Positions 33,540 to 44,819 of a DNA stretch of 64,000 bases are shown piece after piece. A program made the translations under genes and the position numbers. The DNA lies in NCBI RefSeq assembly GCF_014287355.1, contig NZ_JACOPE010000001.1:310001-374000 (forward strand). Direction: 5' to 3'. Below the pieces are notes generated by a model. It ran no database searches. It saw nothing but the letters and a program-made list of their open reading frames with translations, and was not told where the DNA came from. This DNA comes from Ruminococcus hominis. GTDB taxonomy: Bacteria; Bacillota; Clostridia; Lachnospirales; Lachnospiraceae. Numbering within the stretch: the first letter of the stretch is position 1; the number at the start of each line of letters is the position of its first letter.

Positions 33540-34280
33540 TTGAAAAAAATAATATTAGAGGCATGTGTAGATAGTGTGCAGTCTGCTATTTATGCACAAG
33601 AAGGCGGAGCAGACAGATTGGAGCTGTGCAGTAATTTGCTTATTGGCGGGGTGTCGCCGGGAAAAGCATTATATGATCAGGTGAGAAAGAACACAGATAT
33701 TCCGGTACGTGTACTGCTTCGTCCAAGATATGGGGATTATTGTTATGACGGATATGAGTTTGAGCAATTAAAAGAAGAAGTACAGATGTATTGTGAGGCG
33801 GGTGCTGACGGAATCGTCATTGGTTTGTTACGTCCAGATGGCAACTTGGATGTGGAAAGAATGGAAGAGTTGATTAAACTAACAGGAAATAAAAAGAAAA
33901 CACTACATCGGGCATTTGATGTGTGTGTAAATCCAATGAAAGCATTGGAAGAGGCAATAGAAATCGGCTTTGATACGATTCTTACAAGTGGTCAAAAAGG
34001 AACTGCGTGGGAAGGAAGAACAATTCTGAAAGAATTACAAGAAAAATCCAAGGGTAGAATTGAGATCCTTGCAGCGTCCGGGATTAGTGCAGAGGCAATC
34101 AAGAAGCTGATTCCATATACTGGGATTATGTCTTATCATATGTCAGGGAAGGTTGTGCTGAACAGTCAGATGGAATATCGAAAAAAGGGAGTAAGTATTG
34201 GGATGCCGGGAGAGGATGAGTATGTGATCTGGCAGACTGCGAAGGAGAAGATAGCGGAAGCGAGTGGGATTGCTATTTAG
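33540..34280 (+). CDS. cutC: CutC family protein
   Basis: Start is probably TTG 33540 (AGAGGA 10 bases upstream; ATG 33531 is too close to it). About 246 residues of a TIM barrel: ILEACVDSVQSAI (family opening), GGADRLELCSNLLIGG (about residue 22), VLLRPRYGDYCY (about 60) and AFDVCVNPMKALE. CutC was named for copper tolerance, but its enzymatic role is unsettled. The stop codon lies inside the 17-bp inverted repeat of the element that follows, so the last residues may come from that insertion. Confidence 0.92.
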   Translation: MKKIILEACVDSVQSAIYAQEGGADRLELCSNLLIGGVSPGKALYDQVRKNTDIPVRVLLRPRYGDYCYDGYEFEQLKEEVQMYCEAGADGIVIGLLRPDGNLDVERMEELIKLTGNKKKTLHRAFDVCVNPMKALEEAIEIGFDTILTSGQKGTAWEGRTILKELQEKSKGRIEILAASGISAEAIKKLIPYTGIMSYHMSGKVVLNSQMEYRKKGVSIGMPGEDEYVIWQTAKEKIAEASGIAI

Positions 34281-34571
34281 TTCATTAAATGGCAATACGT
34301 TCCTTACAAAAAATTGATATAAGAATTCTTGCTCAGATTCCATGAGCGTGAGACACATAAGAGCGTAAATTTTTGGGTAAGTAATGTATTGGCTCAAGTT
34401 GTGAAGTGAATAGAACTCAAAGGATATCGAGCGACAATATCTGCGATAGTGGATTCTAGGGGATTGAAGATGCAAAATTTTGATGGGGAGCATCTTCACG
34501 TTATCGAAAATGTGGGATGTAGATGCAAAATTTGCGAAGGGAGTATCTTTAAATCCCAGAAAAGGCAAGAT

Positions 34572-34847
34572 GCAGATGCAATTGTACATGATAGACAGGC
34601 TGAAAAGCATCTGCAAGTTCAAAGAAGAGCAAGTTGCAGATACGTTGATCCCCAAAAGAGCATCTACAACAGCGAATATCAAGGGATTGCAGATACATCA
34701 GCTACCAAAAGAGCATCTGCAACAGCGAATATCAAGGGATTGCAGATACATCAGCTACCAAAAGAGCATCTGCAACAGCAAATATTAAGCCAGTGCAGAT
34801 ACAATGGTTGCCACAAAGGCATCTGCACAAGCAAATAACCCCATGAT
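34572..34847 (+). repeat. 53-bp tandem repeat array
   Basis: Units begin GCAGATACATCAGC and contain GCATCTGC, so each can fold as a hairpin. Copies: 34636-34688, 34689-34741, 34742-34794, 34795-34847, with a 64-base diverged copy at 34572-34635 and weaker ones before it. The period is not a multiple of three, so the overlapping ORFs here are unlikely to be genes. Confidence 0.85.
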
Positions 34848-34929
34848 ATAGATACATCAGACACCAGAAAAGTAAATCCCTCATCGCTCCACCTATTTCA
34901 ACCACGATACACAGTAAAGTTTTGCTTTT

Positions 34930-35204
34930 TGTTCATTAGATTTGCGATAACGTACTGAGAAAAAATATTGGATATGAATTTCTGCGAATACAAAGGAAGC
35001 GATTGGAAATAGTAAAAGGCCAGAATTTTACGTTAGAGCTTAGAAACTTGCTGTTTGAGGGCACAGCCCGAGTTGCTGGTTTCTAAGCTCTGTTTTCAGT
35101 AATAATTCTGACCTTTATGTATTTCCCGCTGACGGAGTCTGAACAGAAATTCATATCTAATATTTTTCTCAGGGACGCTTATCCAACTTAATGAACTAAA
35201 TAGC
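34930..35204. repeat. Nested long palindrome (possible structured RNA)
   Basis: Outer arms begin GTTCATTA; inner arms include CTGAGAAAAAATATTGG/ATATGAATTTCTG and, deeper, AGAGCTTAGAAAC pairing with GTTTCTAAGCTCT around GGGCACAGCCC. Several stems nest with short asymmetric loops over 275 bases. Confidence 0.7.
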
Positions 35205-35539
35205 AAAAAATTCACAGTAATAACAGAAACAGTCCTACAATCTATTGGGAAGAATGTGAGTGAAAGTATTTATAAGCGTTAAAAAATGATAAAAGTAAAT
35301 GGATGATATATATATAAATAAAGAAAGCAGTGTGCAAATTTCACAAAAATTCACATTTTTTTCGTGGCAAATAGAATAAATACGTGACGACAAATTTGGA
35401 AATGTGTTTCCGTACAAAAAAAATGGAAGAAAAAATGCATGAAAAAGAGAAATGAATCAATAAAAATAAAAGGAATTTTGAATAAAAATTCCATGAAAAA
35501 ATGATAAAAAGTAGAAGTAAAAACAGCAATAACAAAAGA

Positions 35540-35568
35540 TTGACAAAAGAATTTTGTGGGAGTATATT
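35540..35568 (+). promoter_or_regulatory. Promoter of F-type ATP synthase operon
   Basis: TTGACA (35540-35545), 17 bases, TATATT (35563-35568), about 170 bases before atpB. The rest of the 530-base gap 35205-35735 is very A-rich and shows no other feature to me. Confidence 0.8.
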
Positions 35569-35735
35569 TACAATAGCTTTTGAGAGATACAATCTTGAAA
35601 GGTGCGATAAGGCAAAAGTTCTTCTGTGAAAGAAGTTCTTTTTTTGTACCTAAAATGAGGAGTTTCTTCTTATTGAATGGAACCTTATCGTAAATAACAA
35701 TTTGATAAAGAAAGGGAGGGAGCGATACGGGCAAT

Positions 35736-36416
35736 TTGACAGACAGGTTGCTGGAAGAACTGCAGTGTGAGACGGTCATAAAGATTCCATTCTTGAATGG
35801 GTTGCTGGATATTAAGGAATCGGTAGTCGTCACATGGATTATCATGGCAGTGATAGTCGCCTTGTGTATCATCTTTGTGAGAAATCTAAAAGTTGAGAAT
35901 CCGGGGAAAGGGCAGTTGTTATTAGAATCCGCTATTAGCACGGGTCAGAACTTCTTCGAAGATGTCATGGGTAAGGAAAACAGAAAATATATTCCATACT
36001 TATTGACTGTTCTGATTTATATTGGAATTTCAAACATTATAGGTCTTTTTGGGTTTAAGCCGCCGACAAAAGATTTGAATGTTACAGCAGCCATAGCAAT
36101 TATGAGTATGATTCTTATTGAGTATTCAGGAATTCATAAAAATGGAGTGAAGCATTGGGTGAAGCATTTTGCTGAACCAGTACCATTTGTAGCACCGATT
36201 ATGATTTTGGAAATTGTAATCAGACCGCTGTCGCTTTGTATGCGATTATTTGGTAATGTGTTGGGAGCATTTGTTATTATGGAACTTTTGAAGACAGTAG
36301 TTCCGGTTTTGGCTCCTATCCCATTTAGTTTTTATTTTGATATATTCGATGGATTATTACAGGCTTATGTATTTGTGTTCCTGACAGCATTGTTTATGAA
36401 TGAAGAACAGGAATAA
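35736..36416 (+). CDS. atpB: F-type ATP synthase subunit a
   Basis: 226 residues from TTG 35736. The site AGGGAGGGAG (35712-35721) is rather far (14 bases), so the true start may be an unusual codon slightly upstream. About five membrane spans. The essential Arg is in LCMRLFGNVLGAF (about residue 170), and the last helix reads LLQAYVFVFLTALFM. Forms the ion half-channels against the c-ring. First gene of atpBEFHAGDC; no atpI precedes it. Confidence 0.93.
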   Translation: MTDRLLEELQCETVIKIPFLNGLLDIKESVVVTWIIMAVIVALCIIFVRNLKVENPGKGQLLLESAISTGQNFFEDVMGKENRKYIPYLLTVLIYIGISNIIGLFGFKPPTKDLNVTAAIAIMSMILIEYSGIHKNGVKHWVKHFAEPVPFVAPIMILEIVIRPLSLCMRLFGNVLGAFVIMELLKTVVPVLAPIPFSFYFDIFDGLLQAYVFVFLTALFMNEEQE

Positions 36417-36497
36417 CTTATTAGATTCACAGCGAGTTGTGCAAAGAATAATAAAATTACAATCATTTGGTGAAAAAAGAAAAAGGAGATTAGAATT

Positions 36498-36722
36498 ATG
36501 GGAACAATTATTGCAATTGGAGCAGGTATCGCAGTATTAGCAGGTTTAGGAGCAGGAGTTGGTATTGGTATTGCAACAGCAAAAGCTGTTGATGCTATCG
36601 CAAGACAGCCGGAAGCAGAAAGCAAAATCAGTAAGAACTTAATCCTTGGATGTGCACTTGCAGAGGCAACTGCTATTTATGGTTTCATTATTGGTCTGTT
36701 AATTATCTTAATGCTGAAATAA
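36498..36722 (+). CDS. atpE: F-type ATP synthase subunit c (H+-type residues)
   Basis: 74 residues, two membrane helices joined by ARQPE. The ion-binding Glu is in [12 protein letters not shown]. Compared with the Na+-binding c subunit of Ilyobacter tartaricus (Gln in GVGQG and Ser in AEST), this protein has Ile (GVGIG) and Ala (AEAT), which removes two Na+ ligands. A proton-specific ring is inferred. Confidence 0.95.
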   Translation: MGTIIAIGAGIAVLAGLGAGVGIGIATAKAVDAIARQPEAESKISKNLILGCALAEATAIYGFIIGLLIILMLK

Positions 36723-36768
36723 GAAGTTGTTTAGCAAGACGAGTAAAGAAGAAAGGCAGGTGTAAAAG

Positions 36769-37272
36769 GTGATACAGTTTAATGCAAGCCTTATCTATAC
36801 CATTATAAACCTTGTGATTTTTTATCTTTTACTGAAAAAGTTCTTATTTAAACCGGTTATGGGCATTATGGAAAAACGTGAAAAAATGATTGCTGATGGA
36901 CTTCAGAATGCAACAGATACACAGAATGAAGCAAAGCAGTTAAAGGCAGATTATGAGAAAGCCCTGAGCGGAGCAAAAGAACAATCCAGCCAGATTGTTG
37001 ATAAAGCACATGCAGAAGCTAAGAAAGAATACAATCGTATTTTATCAGAGGCAAATGAAAAAGCAGGAATTATGCTGGAAAATGCGAAGAAGACAATCGA
37101 GGTTGAACGTCAGCAGACAATGAATACATTGCAGTCAGAAATTGCGGGACTTGCAATGCAGGCAGCTAAGAAGATTGTTGATGAAAAGACAGAGAATCAA
37201 GGAAACAAAGGAATTTATGATCAGTTTCTGGAAGGAGTAGGTGAAGCTCATGGAAACACAGACATCGATTAA
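36769..37272 (+). CDS. atpF: F-type ATP synthase subunit b
   Basis: 167 residues, GTG start at 36769 after AGGCAGGTG. One N-terminal membrane helix (about 5-25), then a long charged coiled coil with the family segment LKKFLFKPVMGIMEKRE. Peripheral stalk; overlaps atpH by 23 bases. Confidence 0.93.
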   Translation: MIQFNASLIYTIINLVIFYLLLKKFLFKPVMGIMEKREKMIADGLQNATDTQNEAKQLKADYEKALSGAKEQSSQIVDKAHAEAKKEYNRILSEANEKAGIMLENAKKTIEVERQQTMNTLQSEIAGLAMQAAKKIVDEKTENQGNKGIYDQFLEGVGEAHGNTDID

Positions 37273-37786
37273 ACGGATGTACCGCTCATCAATGTCAGGA
37301 CATTATGCGCGAGTGTTGTATGAGCTTAACGTTCCAAAAACAGATATAGAGAAAACAAAAGAAACATTTGCAGAAGTACCACAGTTGAGAGAAGTATTTA
37401 TCAATCCAACGATTTCTGCAAAAATAAAAATGAGCGTCATCGATCAGGTGTTTCCGGAGAGTATGAAGAATTTCCTGAAAGTCGTATGTAAAAATCAGCG
37501 TGTCAATCTGATTAATGAGATATTTGACGCGTATGATGAATATTGCGATGAACAGGCTCATATTCTGACGGCAGTATTGACCTGTGTAGAGCCTCCAAGT
37601 GAGGAACAGCTCGATAAGATGAAGGTATTCCTTTGTGACAAATATCAGAAAGCAGATGTGAAGATTCAAATTGTAGAAGATACGTCTCTTCTTGGTGGAT
37701 TTATTCTTCATGTTGAAAATGATGAGTATGACTGGAGTCTGAAAGGAAGACTGACACGATTAGAACAAAAATTGACCTGGAGGTGA
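37250..37786 (+). CDS. atpH: F-type ATP synthase subunit delta
   Basis: 178 residues from ATG 37250 (AGGTGA 6 bases upstream). The N-terminal six-helix bundle contains [21 protein letters not shown] residues, and the C-terminal segment [22 protein letters not shown] is the usual ending. Links the b stalk to alpha. The next gene's start overlaps its stop. Confidence 0.92.
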   Translation: METQTSIKRMYRSSMSGHYARVLYELNVPKTDIEKTKETFAEVPQLREVFINPTISAKIKMSVIDQVFPESMKNFLKVVCKNQRVNLINEIFDAYDEYCDEQAHILTAVLTCVEPPSEEQLDKMKVFLCDKYQKADVKIQIVEDTSLLGGFILHVENDEYDWSLKGRLTRLEQKLTWR

Positions 37787-37791
37787 ACAAG

Positions 37792-39300
37792 GTGAGTTCA
37801 ATCAATTCAGAAGAAATCATTTCTATTCTGAAAAATGAAATAGAGAATTTTGATCAGATCAGTAAGGACAGCGAAGTCGGTACTGTAATTACAGTCGGTG
37901 ACGGAATCGCAACCATTTACGGGATTGATCACGCCATGTACGGGGAAATTCTTACCTTTGAAAATGGTCTGAAGGGAATGGTTCAGGATATCCAGAAAGA
38001 TGCTATCGGATGTATCTTGTTTGGCCATGACACAGAGATCAAAGAAGGAACAAAAGTTGCTCGAACAGGGAAAAAGGCCGGTGTTCCGGTCGGAGATAAA
38101 TTTATCGGACGAGTTGTCAATGCACTCGGCGAGCCAATTGACGGAGCAGGTGAGATTGAAGCAGACGGTTATCGCCCAATCGAAAATGAAGCACCTGGTA
38201 TTATTGACCGTAAATCGGTAAGTGTACCAATGGAGACAGGTATTCTGTCAATCGATTCTATGTTCCCGATTGGACGTGGACAGCGTGAGTTGATCATTGG
38301 AGACCGTCAGACTGGTAAAACTTCAATTGCTACCGATACAATTTTGAACCAGAAGGGAAAAGATGTAATCTGTATCTATGTTGCAATTGGTCAGAAAGCA
38401 TCTACAGTTGCTAAGGTAGTAAATACATTTAAAGAAGCAGGTGCGATGGATTACACAATCGTTGTTGCTTCAACAGCGAGTGATTGTGCACCACTTCAAT
38501 ATATTTCTCCATATGCAGGAACTGCTATGGCTGAATATTATATGCACAAAGGAAAAGATGTATTAATCATATACGATGATCTTTCAAAACATGCCGTTGC
38601 TTACCGTGCATTATCATTGTTACTTGGACGTTCGCCTGGACGTGAAGCATATCCTGGAGACGTATTTTATCTGCATTCAAGACTGTTGGAGCGTTCCAGC
38701 CGTTTGAGTGATGCACTTGGCGGAGGTTCTATTACAGCACTTCCAATTATTGAAACACAGGCTGGTGATGTGTCTGCATACATCCCTACAAACGTAATTT
38801 CTATTACAGACGGACAGATTTTCCTTGAAAGTGATTTGTTTGCATCTGGTATGCGTCCGGCGGTTAACGTTGGTTTGTCTGTATCCCGTGTAGGTGGAGA
38901 TGCACAGACAAAAGCAATGAAGAAGGCAGCAGGAAGTCTTCGTATCGATCTTGCCCAGTATCGTGAGATGGAAGTATTTACGCAGTTCAGTTCAGATTTG
39001 GATGCTGCAACAAAAGAACAGCTGGAATATGGTAGCGGTTTGATGGAACTTTTGAAGCAGCCATTAGGAGCACCAATGGGATTAGCGGAAAAAGTTATTA
39101 CATTATGTACTGCAAGAAATAAAGTGATGCTTGGAGTTGAAAAAGCAAAAATTAAAGAATTCCAGCACGATATGTTGCAGTATTTTGCAACAGAACATCC
39201 TGAAATCGGCAAAGAAATTGAAGAGACAAAGGTATTGTCCGATGAACTGGCAGAGAAGATTGTAGAGACTGCAAAGGAATTTAAGAAGAGCAGGTGTTAA
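37792..39300 (+). CDS. atpA: F-type ATP synthase subunit alpha
   Basis: About 502 residues. GTG 37792 is preferred over GTG 37783 because GGAGGTGA (37779-37786) is then 5 bases away. Nucleotide-binding P-loop [11 protein letters not shown] (about residue 168), the arginine-finger region [18 protein letters not shown] and [10 protein letters not shown] are all present. Non-catalytic hexamer subunit. Confidence 0.97.
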   Translation: MSSINSEEIISILKNEIENFDQISKDSEVGTVITVGDGIATIYGIDHAMYGEILTFENGLKGMVQDIQKDAIGCILFGHDTEIKEGTKVARTGKKAGVPVGDKFIGRVVNALGEPIDGAGEIEADGYRPIENEAPGIIDRKSVSVPMETGILSIDSMFPIGRGQRELIIGDRQTGKTSIATDTILNQKGKDVICIYVAIGQKASTVAKVVNTFKEAGAMDYTIVVASTASDCAPLQYISPYAGTAMAEYYMHKGKDVLIIYDDLSKHAVAYRALSLLLGRSPGREAYPGDVFYLHSRLLERSSRLSDALGGGSITALPIIETQAGDVSAYIPTNVISITDGQIFLESDLFASGMRPAVNVGLSVSRVGGDAQTKAMKKAAGSLRIDLAQYREMEVFTQFSSDLDAATKEQLEYGSGLMELLKQPLGAPMGLAEKVITLCTARNKVMLGVEKAKIKEFQHDMLQYFATEHPEIGKEIEETKVLSDELAEKIVETAKEFKKSRC

Positions 39301-39301
39301 G

Positions 39302-40198
39302 ATGGCAAATATCAGAGAAATACAGACTCGTATTAATAGTGTAAAAGACACGATGAAGATTACAAATGCCATGTATATGATTTCTTCGACAAAGATGCGT
39401 CAGGCAAAGAAAAAACTGGCTGACACAGAGCCGTATTTCTATGGCTTGCAGGGAGAAATTTCACGAATTCTCCGACATGTACCGGAGATGGAGAAGCAAC
39501 GGTTTTTTGATCTTCGAGAAGAGATTCCGCCAGAGAAGCGTAAGATCGCATCAATCGTAGTAACTGCGGATAAAGGTCTGGCAGGAGCCTACAATCACAA
39601 TGTGGTGAAGGCAGAAGAAGAGATACTTGCAGGTCCGGGAGAGCACAAATTATTTGTTGTAGGTGAGTTGGGAAGACATTATTTTGCTAAAAGTGGAGTA
39701 AAGATTGACACAAATTTCCAGTACACTGTACAGAAACCAACGATGCACCGGGCAAGAGATATTGCCGCAACTCTTCTTGAACAGTTTGAAAATGGAGAGC
39801 TGGACGAAGTATATATTGTATATACACGAATGGAAAATTCAATTCAGTCTGAAGTGGAGAAGGTTCGTCTGCTTCCGCTGGAGAGAAGCTCATTCAACGA
39901 GATGAAGATGCCGCTTAACGTGTATCGTGAAGCGATTGCATTGTATCCATCTGCACAGGCAGTGATGGACATTATTGTACCAAACTATATTGTAGGTATG
40001 ATTTATGGTTGTCTGGTTGAGGCATATGCAAGTGAGCATAATGCTCGAATGACTGCGATGCAGACAGCAACAGACAGTGCACAGGATATTATCAGAGAAC
40101 TTTCTATTGAATATAACAGAGCCAGACAGGCTGCAATCACTCAGGAAATTACTGAGGTCTGCAGTGGCGCAAATGCGCAGAAGCGGAAAAGGAAGTGA
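39302..40198 (+). CDS. atpG: F-type ATP synthase subunit gamma
   Basis: 298 residues. N-terminal IQTRINSVKDTMKITNAMYMISSTKMRQA and C-terminal ...ATDSAQDIIRELSIEYNRARQAAITQEITEV form the central shaft coiled coil. The middle is the Rossmann-like domain with TADKGLAGAYNHNV. Begins 1 base after atpA. Confidence 0.95.
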   Translation: MANIREIQTRINSVKDTMKITNAMYMISSTKMRQAKKKLADTEPYFYGLQGEISRILRHVPEMEKQRFFDLREEIPPEKRKIASIVVTADKGLAGAYNHNVVKAEEEILAGPGEHKLFVVGELGRHYFAKSGVKIDTNFQYTVQKPTMHRARDIAATLLEQFENGELDEVYIVYTRMENSIQSEVEKVRLLPLERSSFNEMKMPLNVYREAIALYPSAQAVMDIIVPNYIVGMIYGCLVEAYASEHNARMTAMQTATDSAQDIIRELSIEYNRARQAAITQEITEVCSGANAQKRKRK

Positions 40199-40204
40199 GA
40201 ATAG

Positions 40205-41608
<1,404 letters not shown>

Positions 41609-41620
41609 AGGAGTGCGCAT

Positions 41621-42040
41621 ATGGAAACATTTGGTCTGAAAATAATTGCAAGTGACCGTGTGTTTTACGAAGGACGATGCAGGCAAATCGTTGTACCGGC
41701 GTATGATGGCGGTACAATAGGAATTTTGCCCAACCATGAGAATATGGTGATTGCAGTAAATGTCGGAGTTGCCCGCATGGAAATTGAGCCGGGGGACTGG
41801 CGTGAGGTAGCTGTCGGAAGTGGTTTTATGGAGATTGTTAATAACCGTGTAACCGTGCTTGTGCAGACAGCAGAGCGTCCGGAAGAGATTGATATCCGTC
41901 ATGCACAGGAACAAAAAGAACGTGCACAGGAGCAGCTGCGTCAGAAACAGAGTATTCAGGAATACTATCATACGCAGGCTTCTCTTGCCAGGGCGATGAA
42001 CCGTTTGAAAGTATCACATGGAAAGCATTGGAATGTGTAA
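41621..42040 (+). CDS. atpC: F-type ATP synthase subunit epsilon
   Basis: 139 residues. N-terminal beta sandwich (LPNHENMVIAVNVG, about 45-58) and two C-terminal helices that can block hydrolysis. Last gene of the operon; a terminator-like hairpin (42058-42115) follows. Confidence 0.93.
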   Translation: METFGLKIIASDRVFYEGRCRQIVVPAYDGGTIGILPNHENMVIAVNVGVARMEIEPGDWREVAVGSGFMEIVNNRVTVLVQTAERPEEIDIRHAQEQKERAQEQLRQKQSIQEYYHTQASLARAMNRLKVSHGKHWNV

Positions 42041-42057
42041 ATATTGTGGATAATCAT

Positions 42058-42115
42058 AAAAGAACTGTACAAAAAGACTTTTTATGTCGGAATTGTATGG
42101 TTCTTTTTTTGTTGT
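42058..42115 (+). terminator. Terminator of F-ATPase operon
   Basis: AAAGAACTGTACAA pairs with TTGTATGGTTCTTT (two wobble pairs) across a 20-base loop, followed by T-run. Confidence 0.75.
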
Positions 42116-42233
42116 TAAAAATATTTGTAAAAAAAGTAACAGAAATGTAACACATAGGAGTGCGTAGTGTTGCTTTTTTCACATTATTATACTAAAATAT
42201 ACTTTAGCTGAATTGATATTAGGGAGAATTACA

Positions 42234-43850
42234 ATGAGTGAAAAAGATAAATTACGTTCGATGGTAGAGCTGATGAATGATGCTTTGAGAACAGTACGTG
42301 ATTACTATGATTCAGAATATGCATATTACGTTGAACGGGATGATGAAGAAATTACAATGGTCTACGAGTGGTGTGCGGAGAATATTCCGTGGCAGAGAGA
42401 CCGAATCAAAATGTTATCCCCGGATCAGTTTCCAAAATGGCTGAGAGAGGAAGTTACAGACACCACAGAAGACAGCTACAGTGTATTTTATCCGATGGGT
42501 GATAATCAGAAGGCAATACTGGCAGTTGTGAATGTTCACAGAGGAGGGTGCGATCTTTCTTTATTGCGTTCGCTGCTTCCGTATATTTCACAGACAACAG
42601 TTTTACAGAAATTACAAAGACAGCAGGAATATTTAAGTTACCATGATGACCTGACAGGCTTGCTGAACAGGAATAGCTTTGTGGGATATCTTTCAGAAGT
42701 GAATCAAGAAGCGTTAAAATCCTTGGGTGCGGTTTCTGTCGATGTAAATGGCCTGAAGAATTTTAATAAAGAGTTTGGAAGGGAATATGGAGACGAGGTT
42801 GTTATCCGAGTAGGAGAAGTACTGGAAGAGTTTTTTAAAGGATTTATGGTTTATCGTATGACAGGAGACGAATACCTGATTCTTGCGGAGAATATTTCAT
42901 ATGAAGGATTCATGAATCGTATCCACAACAGCAGAGACAAATTAGACAATATCAGTCTAGGACTGGTTACGATGGGATATGCCTGGGAAAAACTGGATAT
43001 CAATATAGATAATCTTGTTATGGATGCAGGGAATATGATGCGTAAAGAAAAACGTAAATATTATAAAAATCTGAAAAAAGGTCATCATGAACCGATTATT
43101 AAGCAGGATTTGTTAGATGATATTGAGCAGGGTAATTTTATTGTATGTTTAAAACCAGTGCTGGAGGCGGAATCAGAAGAGGTTGTCGGAGCCGAAGCAG
43201 TTGTGAGATATCATCACAAAGATTTGGGAATTGTGGACCCGGGGCGTTACCTGACACTTTTGGAGGAAACAAAGCTTTCGCATTATCTGGATTTGTATGT
43301 GTTTGAAGAAGTGTGTAAGACACTTCGCAGATGGGAGAATGAAGATCGGATGATGTTGCCGATTTCTGTCAATTTCTCAGGAGCAACTTTGCGATATGAG
43401 AGTGTTGGAGATAAGATCCTGAAGATAATTGAAAAATATCATGTGTCAAGCGAGTATTTGCAAGTGGAAGTATCGGAAACAAATCAGGAGATGAATCCAG
43501 AGATGCTTGCTGAGACAAGTAATAAAATTCGAAAAGCGAATGTGAGAGTCCTTTTGGATGATTTCGGGGCAAAAGATTCAAGTTTTTCTATTTTGTCTAT
43601 TATGGAGTTTGATGGTCTAAAACTAGATAAAGGAATTACTTCTAATATTGTAGGAAACAGTAAAAGCAGAATAGTGGCAAAAGCAGTGATTGATATTTGC
43701 CGTCGACTGGGTGCATCTGTTTATGCCTGCGGAGTAGAAACACAGGATCAGTTGAATGTAATGCAAGAATTGGGATGCGATTATGTTCAGGGAAATTTAT
43801 TTAATAAAGCAATTACAATTGAGACATTTGAAGTGCGATATATGCAGTAG
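42234..43850 (+). CDS. GGDEF-EAL protein (cyclic-di-GMP metabolism)
   Basis: 538 residues from ATG 42234 (AGGGAGA upstream). N-terminal ~130 residues are a sensor-like region without membrane spans. GGDEF domain (about 140-290) has the diverged motif MTGDEY in place of GGDEF, so cyclase activity is doubtful. EAL domain (about 295-535) keeps the main metal and catalytic residues: GAEAVVR (EAL is EAV), SVNFSG, QVEVSET, LLDDFGAKDSS, LKLDKG, CGVET and VQGNLF. It is best read as a phosphodiesterase with a regulatory GGDEF. Followed by a VanY gene. Confidence 0.88.
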   Translation: MSEKDKLRSMVELMNDALRTVRDYYDSEYAYYVERDDEEITMVYEWCAENIPWQRDRIKMLSPDQFPKWLREEVTDTTEDSYSVFYPMGDNQKAILAVVNVHRGGCDLSLLRSLLPYISQTTVLQKLQRQQEYLSYHDDLTGLLNRNSFVGYLSEVNQEALKSLGAVSVDVNGLKNFNKEFGREYGDEVVIRVGEVLEEFFKGFMVYRMTGDEYLILAENISYEGFMNRIHNSRDKLDNISLGLVTMGYAWEKLDINIDNLVMDAGNMMRKEKRKYYKNLKKGHHEPIIKQDLLDDIEQGNFIVCLKPVLEAESEEVVGAEAVVRYHHKDLGIVDPGRYLTLLEETKLSHYLDLYVFEEVCKTLRRWENEDRMMLPISVNFSGATLRYESVGDKILKIIEKYHVSSEYLQVEVSETNQEMNPEMLAETSNKIRKANVRVLLDDFGAKDSSFSILSIMEFDGLKLDKGITSNIVGNSKSRIVAKAVIDICRRLGASVYACGVETQDQLNVMQELGCDYVQGNLFNKAITIETFEVRYMQ

Positions 43851-43881
43851 ATGTAAAAAGTAAGATGGGAGATATAAACAG

Positions 43882-44712
43882 ATGAAGAAAAAAGCGATGA
43901 AATATCGTCTGATTAAAATACTTTGCGTTGGAATCATCTTTGGAGCATTGATAGGAATGCTTCTTATGGGATTGAGTGGAAGAGCAAGAATCAAAGAAGT
44001 AAGAGAAGAATGTAAAACTACAGAGGATAAGCTGAAAAAAGAAAATGAACAGTTGCAGGCAGAAGCTGAAAAGGCTAAGGTGCAGCCGTCATCAGAGGCA
44101 ATCGCGAAGGAAAATGCGGAAAAATTAGCCTCAAACGATGATGACTGGAGTCTTGTTCTGATTAATAGCGAGAGTCCGCTTGATACATCTTATGCACCGA
44201 GTCTGACAAAAATAACAGATGATTATTCTGTAGACAGTCGTATTGCGGATGATACAAAGAAGATGTTTCAGGATGCAGCGGATGCAGGGATGAGTTTGAA
44301 TATTATATCTGCATATCGTGACTATGAGACACAAAGAGGCGTGTTTAATGATACAATGCTAAACTGGATTTATCAGGGAAAAACACCACTAGACGCCTAT
44401 GATGAAACAAAACAGTCTGTAGCAGTGCCGGGGACAAGTGAACATGCTACCGGATTGGCAATGGATATTACATCATCAACTTATCAGGAGTTAGATGATG
44501 AACAAGAAAATACAGATGAAGCAAAGTGGCTGAAAGCAAACTGTGCAAATTATGGTTATATTTTGCGTTATCCTACTAATAAGTCAGATGTAACAGGAAT
44601 TGTTTATGAACCATGGCATTTCCGTTATGTCGGTAAAACAGCGGCAAAAGAAATTATGAAACAGGGTATTACGCTTGAAGAATATTTGGAACAGCAAAAA
44701 GACGGAAAATAA
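43882..44712 (+). CDS. VanY-type D-Ala-D-Ala carboxypeptidase (M15), membrane-anchored
   Basis: 276 residues. One N-terminal membrane helix (about 10-32), a short coiled coil (about 35-68), then the M15 zinc domain. Zinc ligands are in GTSEHATGLAMDI (about residue 185; His and Asp of SxHxxGxAxD) and EPWHFRYVG (about 248). It trims D-Ala from cell-wall stem peptides outside the membrane. Confidence 0.93.
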   Translation: MKKKAMKYRLIKILCVGIIFGALIGMLLMGLSGRARIKEVREECKTTEDKLKKENEQLQAEAEKAKVQPSSEAIAKENAEKLASNDDDWSLVLINSESPLDTSYAPSLTKITDDYSVDSRIADDTKKMFQDAADAGMSLNIISAYRDYETQRGVFNDTMLNWIYQGKTPLDAYDETKQSVAVPGTSEHATGLAMDITSSTYQELDDEQENTDEAKWLKANCANYGYILRYPTNKSDVTGIVYEPWHFRYVGKTAAKEIMKQGITLEEYLEQQKDGK

Positions 44713-44773
44713 TCTGGAAATTTAAATGAAATTCATGAATAGTCACAAAAGTATAAAAAAATTGAATATTTAA

Positions 44774-44801
44774 TTGACATTCTGACAGAGGTGAGTATAA
44801 T
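44774..44801 (+). promoter_or_regulatory. Promoter of PII-amt operon 2
   Basis: TTGACA (44774-44779), 16 bases, TATAAT (44796-44801). Nearly perfect consensus; the RNA would start near 44808, just before a terminator hairpin. Confidence 0.85.
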
Positions 44802-44819
44802 AAGACTCAACAAAAACAA

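Larger units (their letters stand above)
34272..35204. mobile_element. 933-bp non-coding element with terminal inverted repeats
   Basis: Perfect 17-bp ends GCTATTTAGTTCATTAA (34272-34288) and its complement (35188-35204). Beyond these the two ends stay alike, with gaps, for about 85 bases (for example CAGATTCCATGAGCGTG on the left against CAGACTCCGTCAGCGGG on the right). Inside are a 53-bp tandem array and a nested 275-base palindrome. No transposase or convincing ORF is present. It looks like a MITE-like, non-autonomous element or a compound of two related ones. Confidence 0.7.

Noticed and set aside
34449..34838. Open frames of 102-129 codons inside the 34.3-35.2 kb element
   Set aside because: They run through 53-bp tandem repeats, whose period is not a multiple of three, in two competing frames and without clear ribosome sites. 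Better explained as chance frames in repeats.
34572..34847. CRISPR array from 53-bp repeats
   Set aside because: The repeats are contiguous with no unique spacers; simple tandem repeats.
35611..35646. Terminator-like hairpin ahead of atpB
   Set aside because: The possible stem is only about 5 bp; the T-run alone is not enough.
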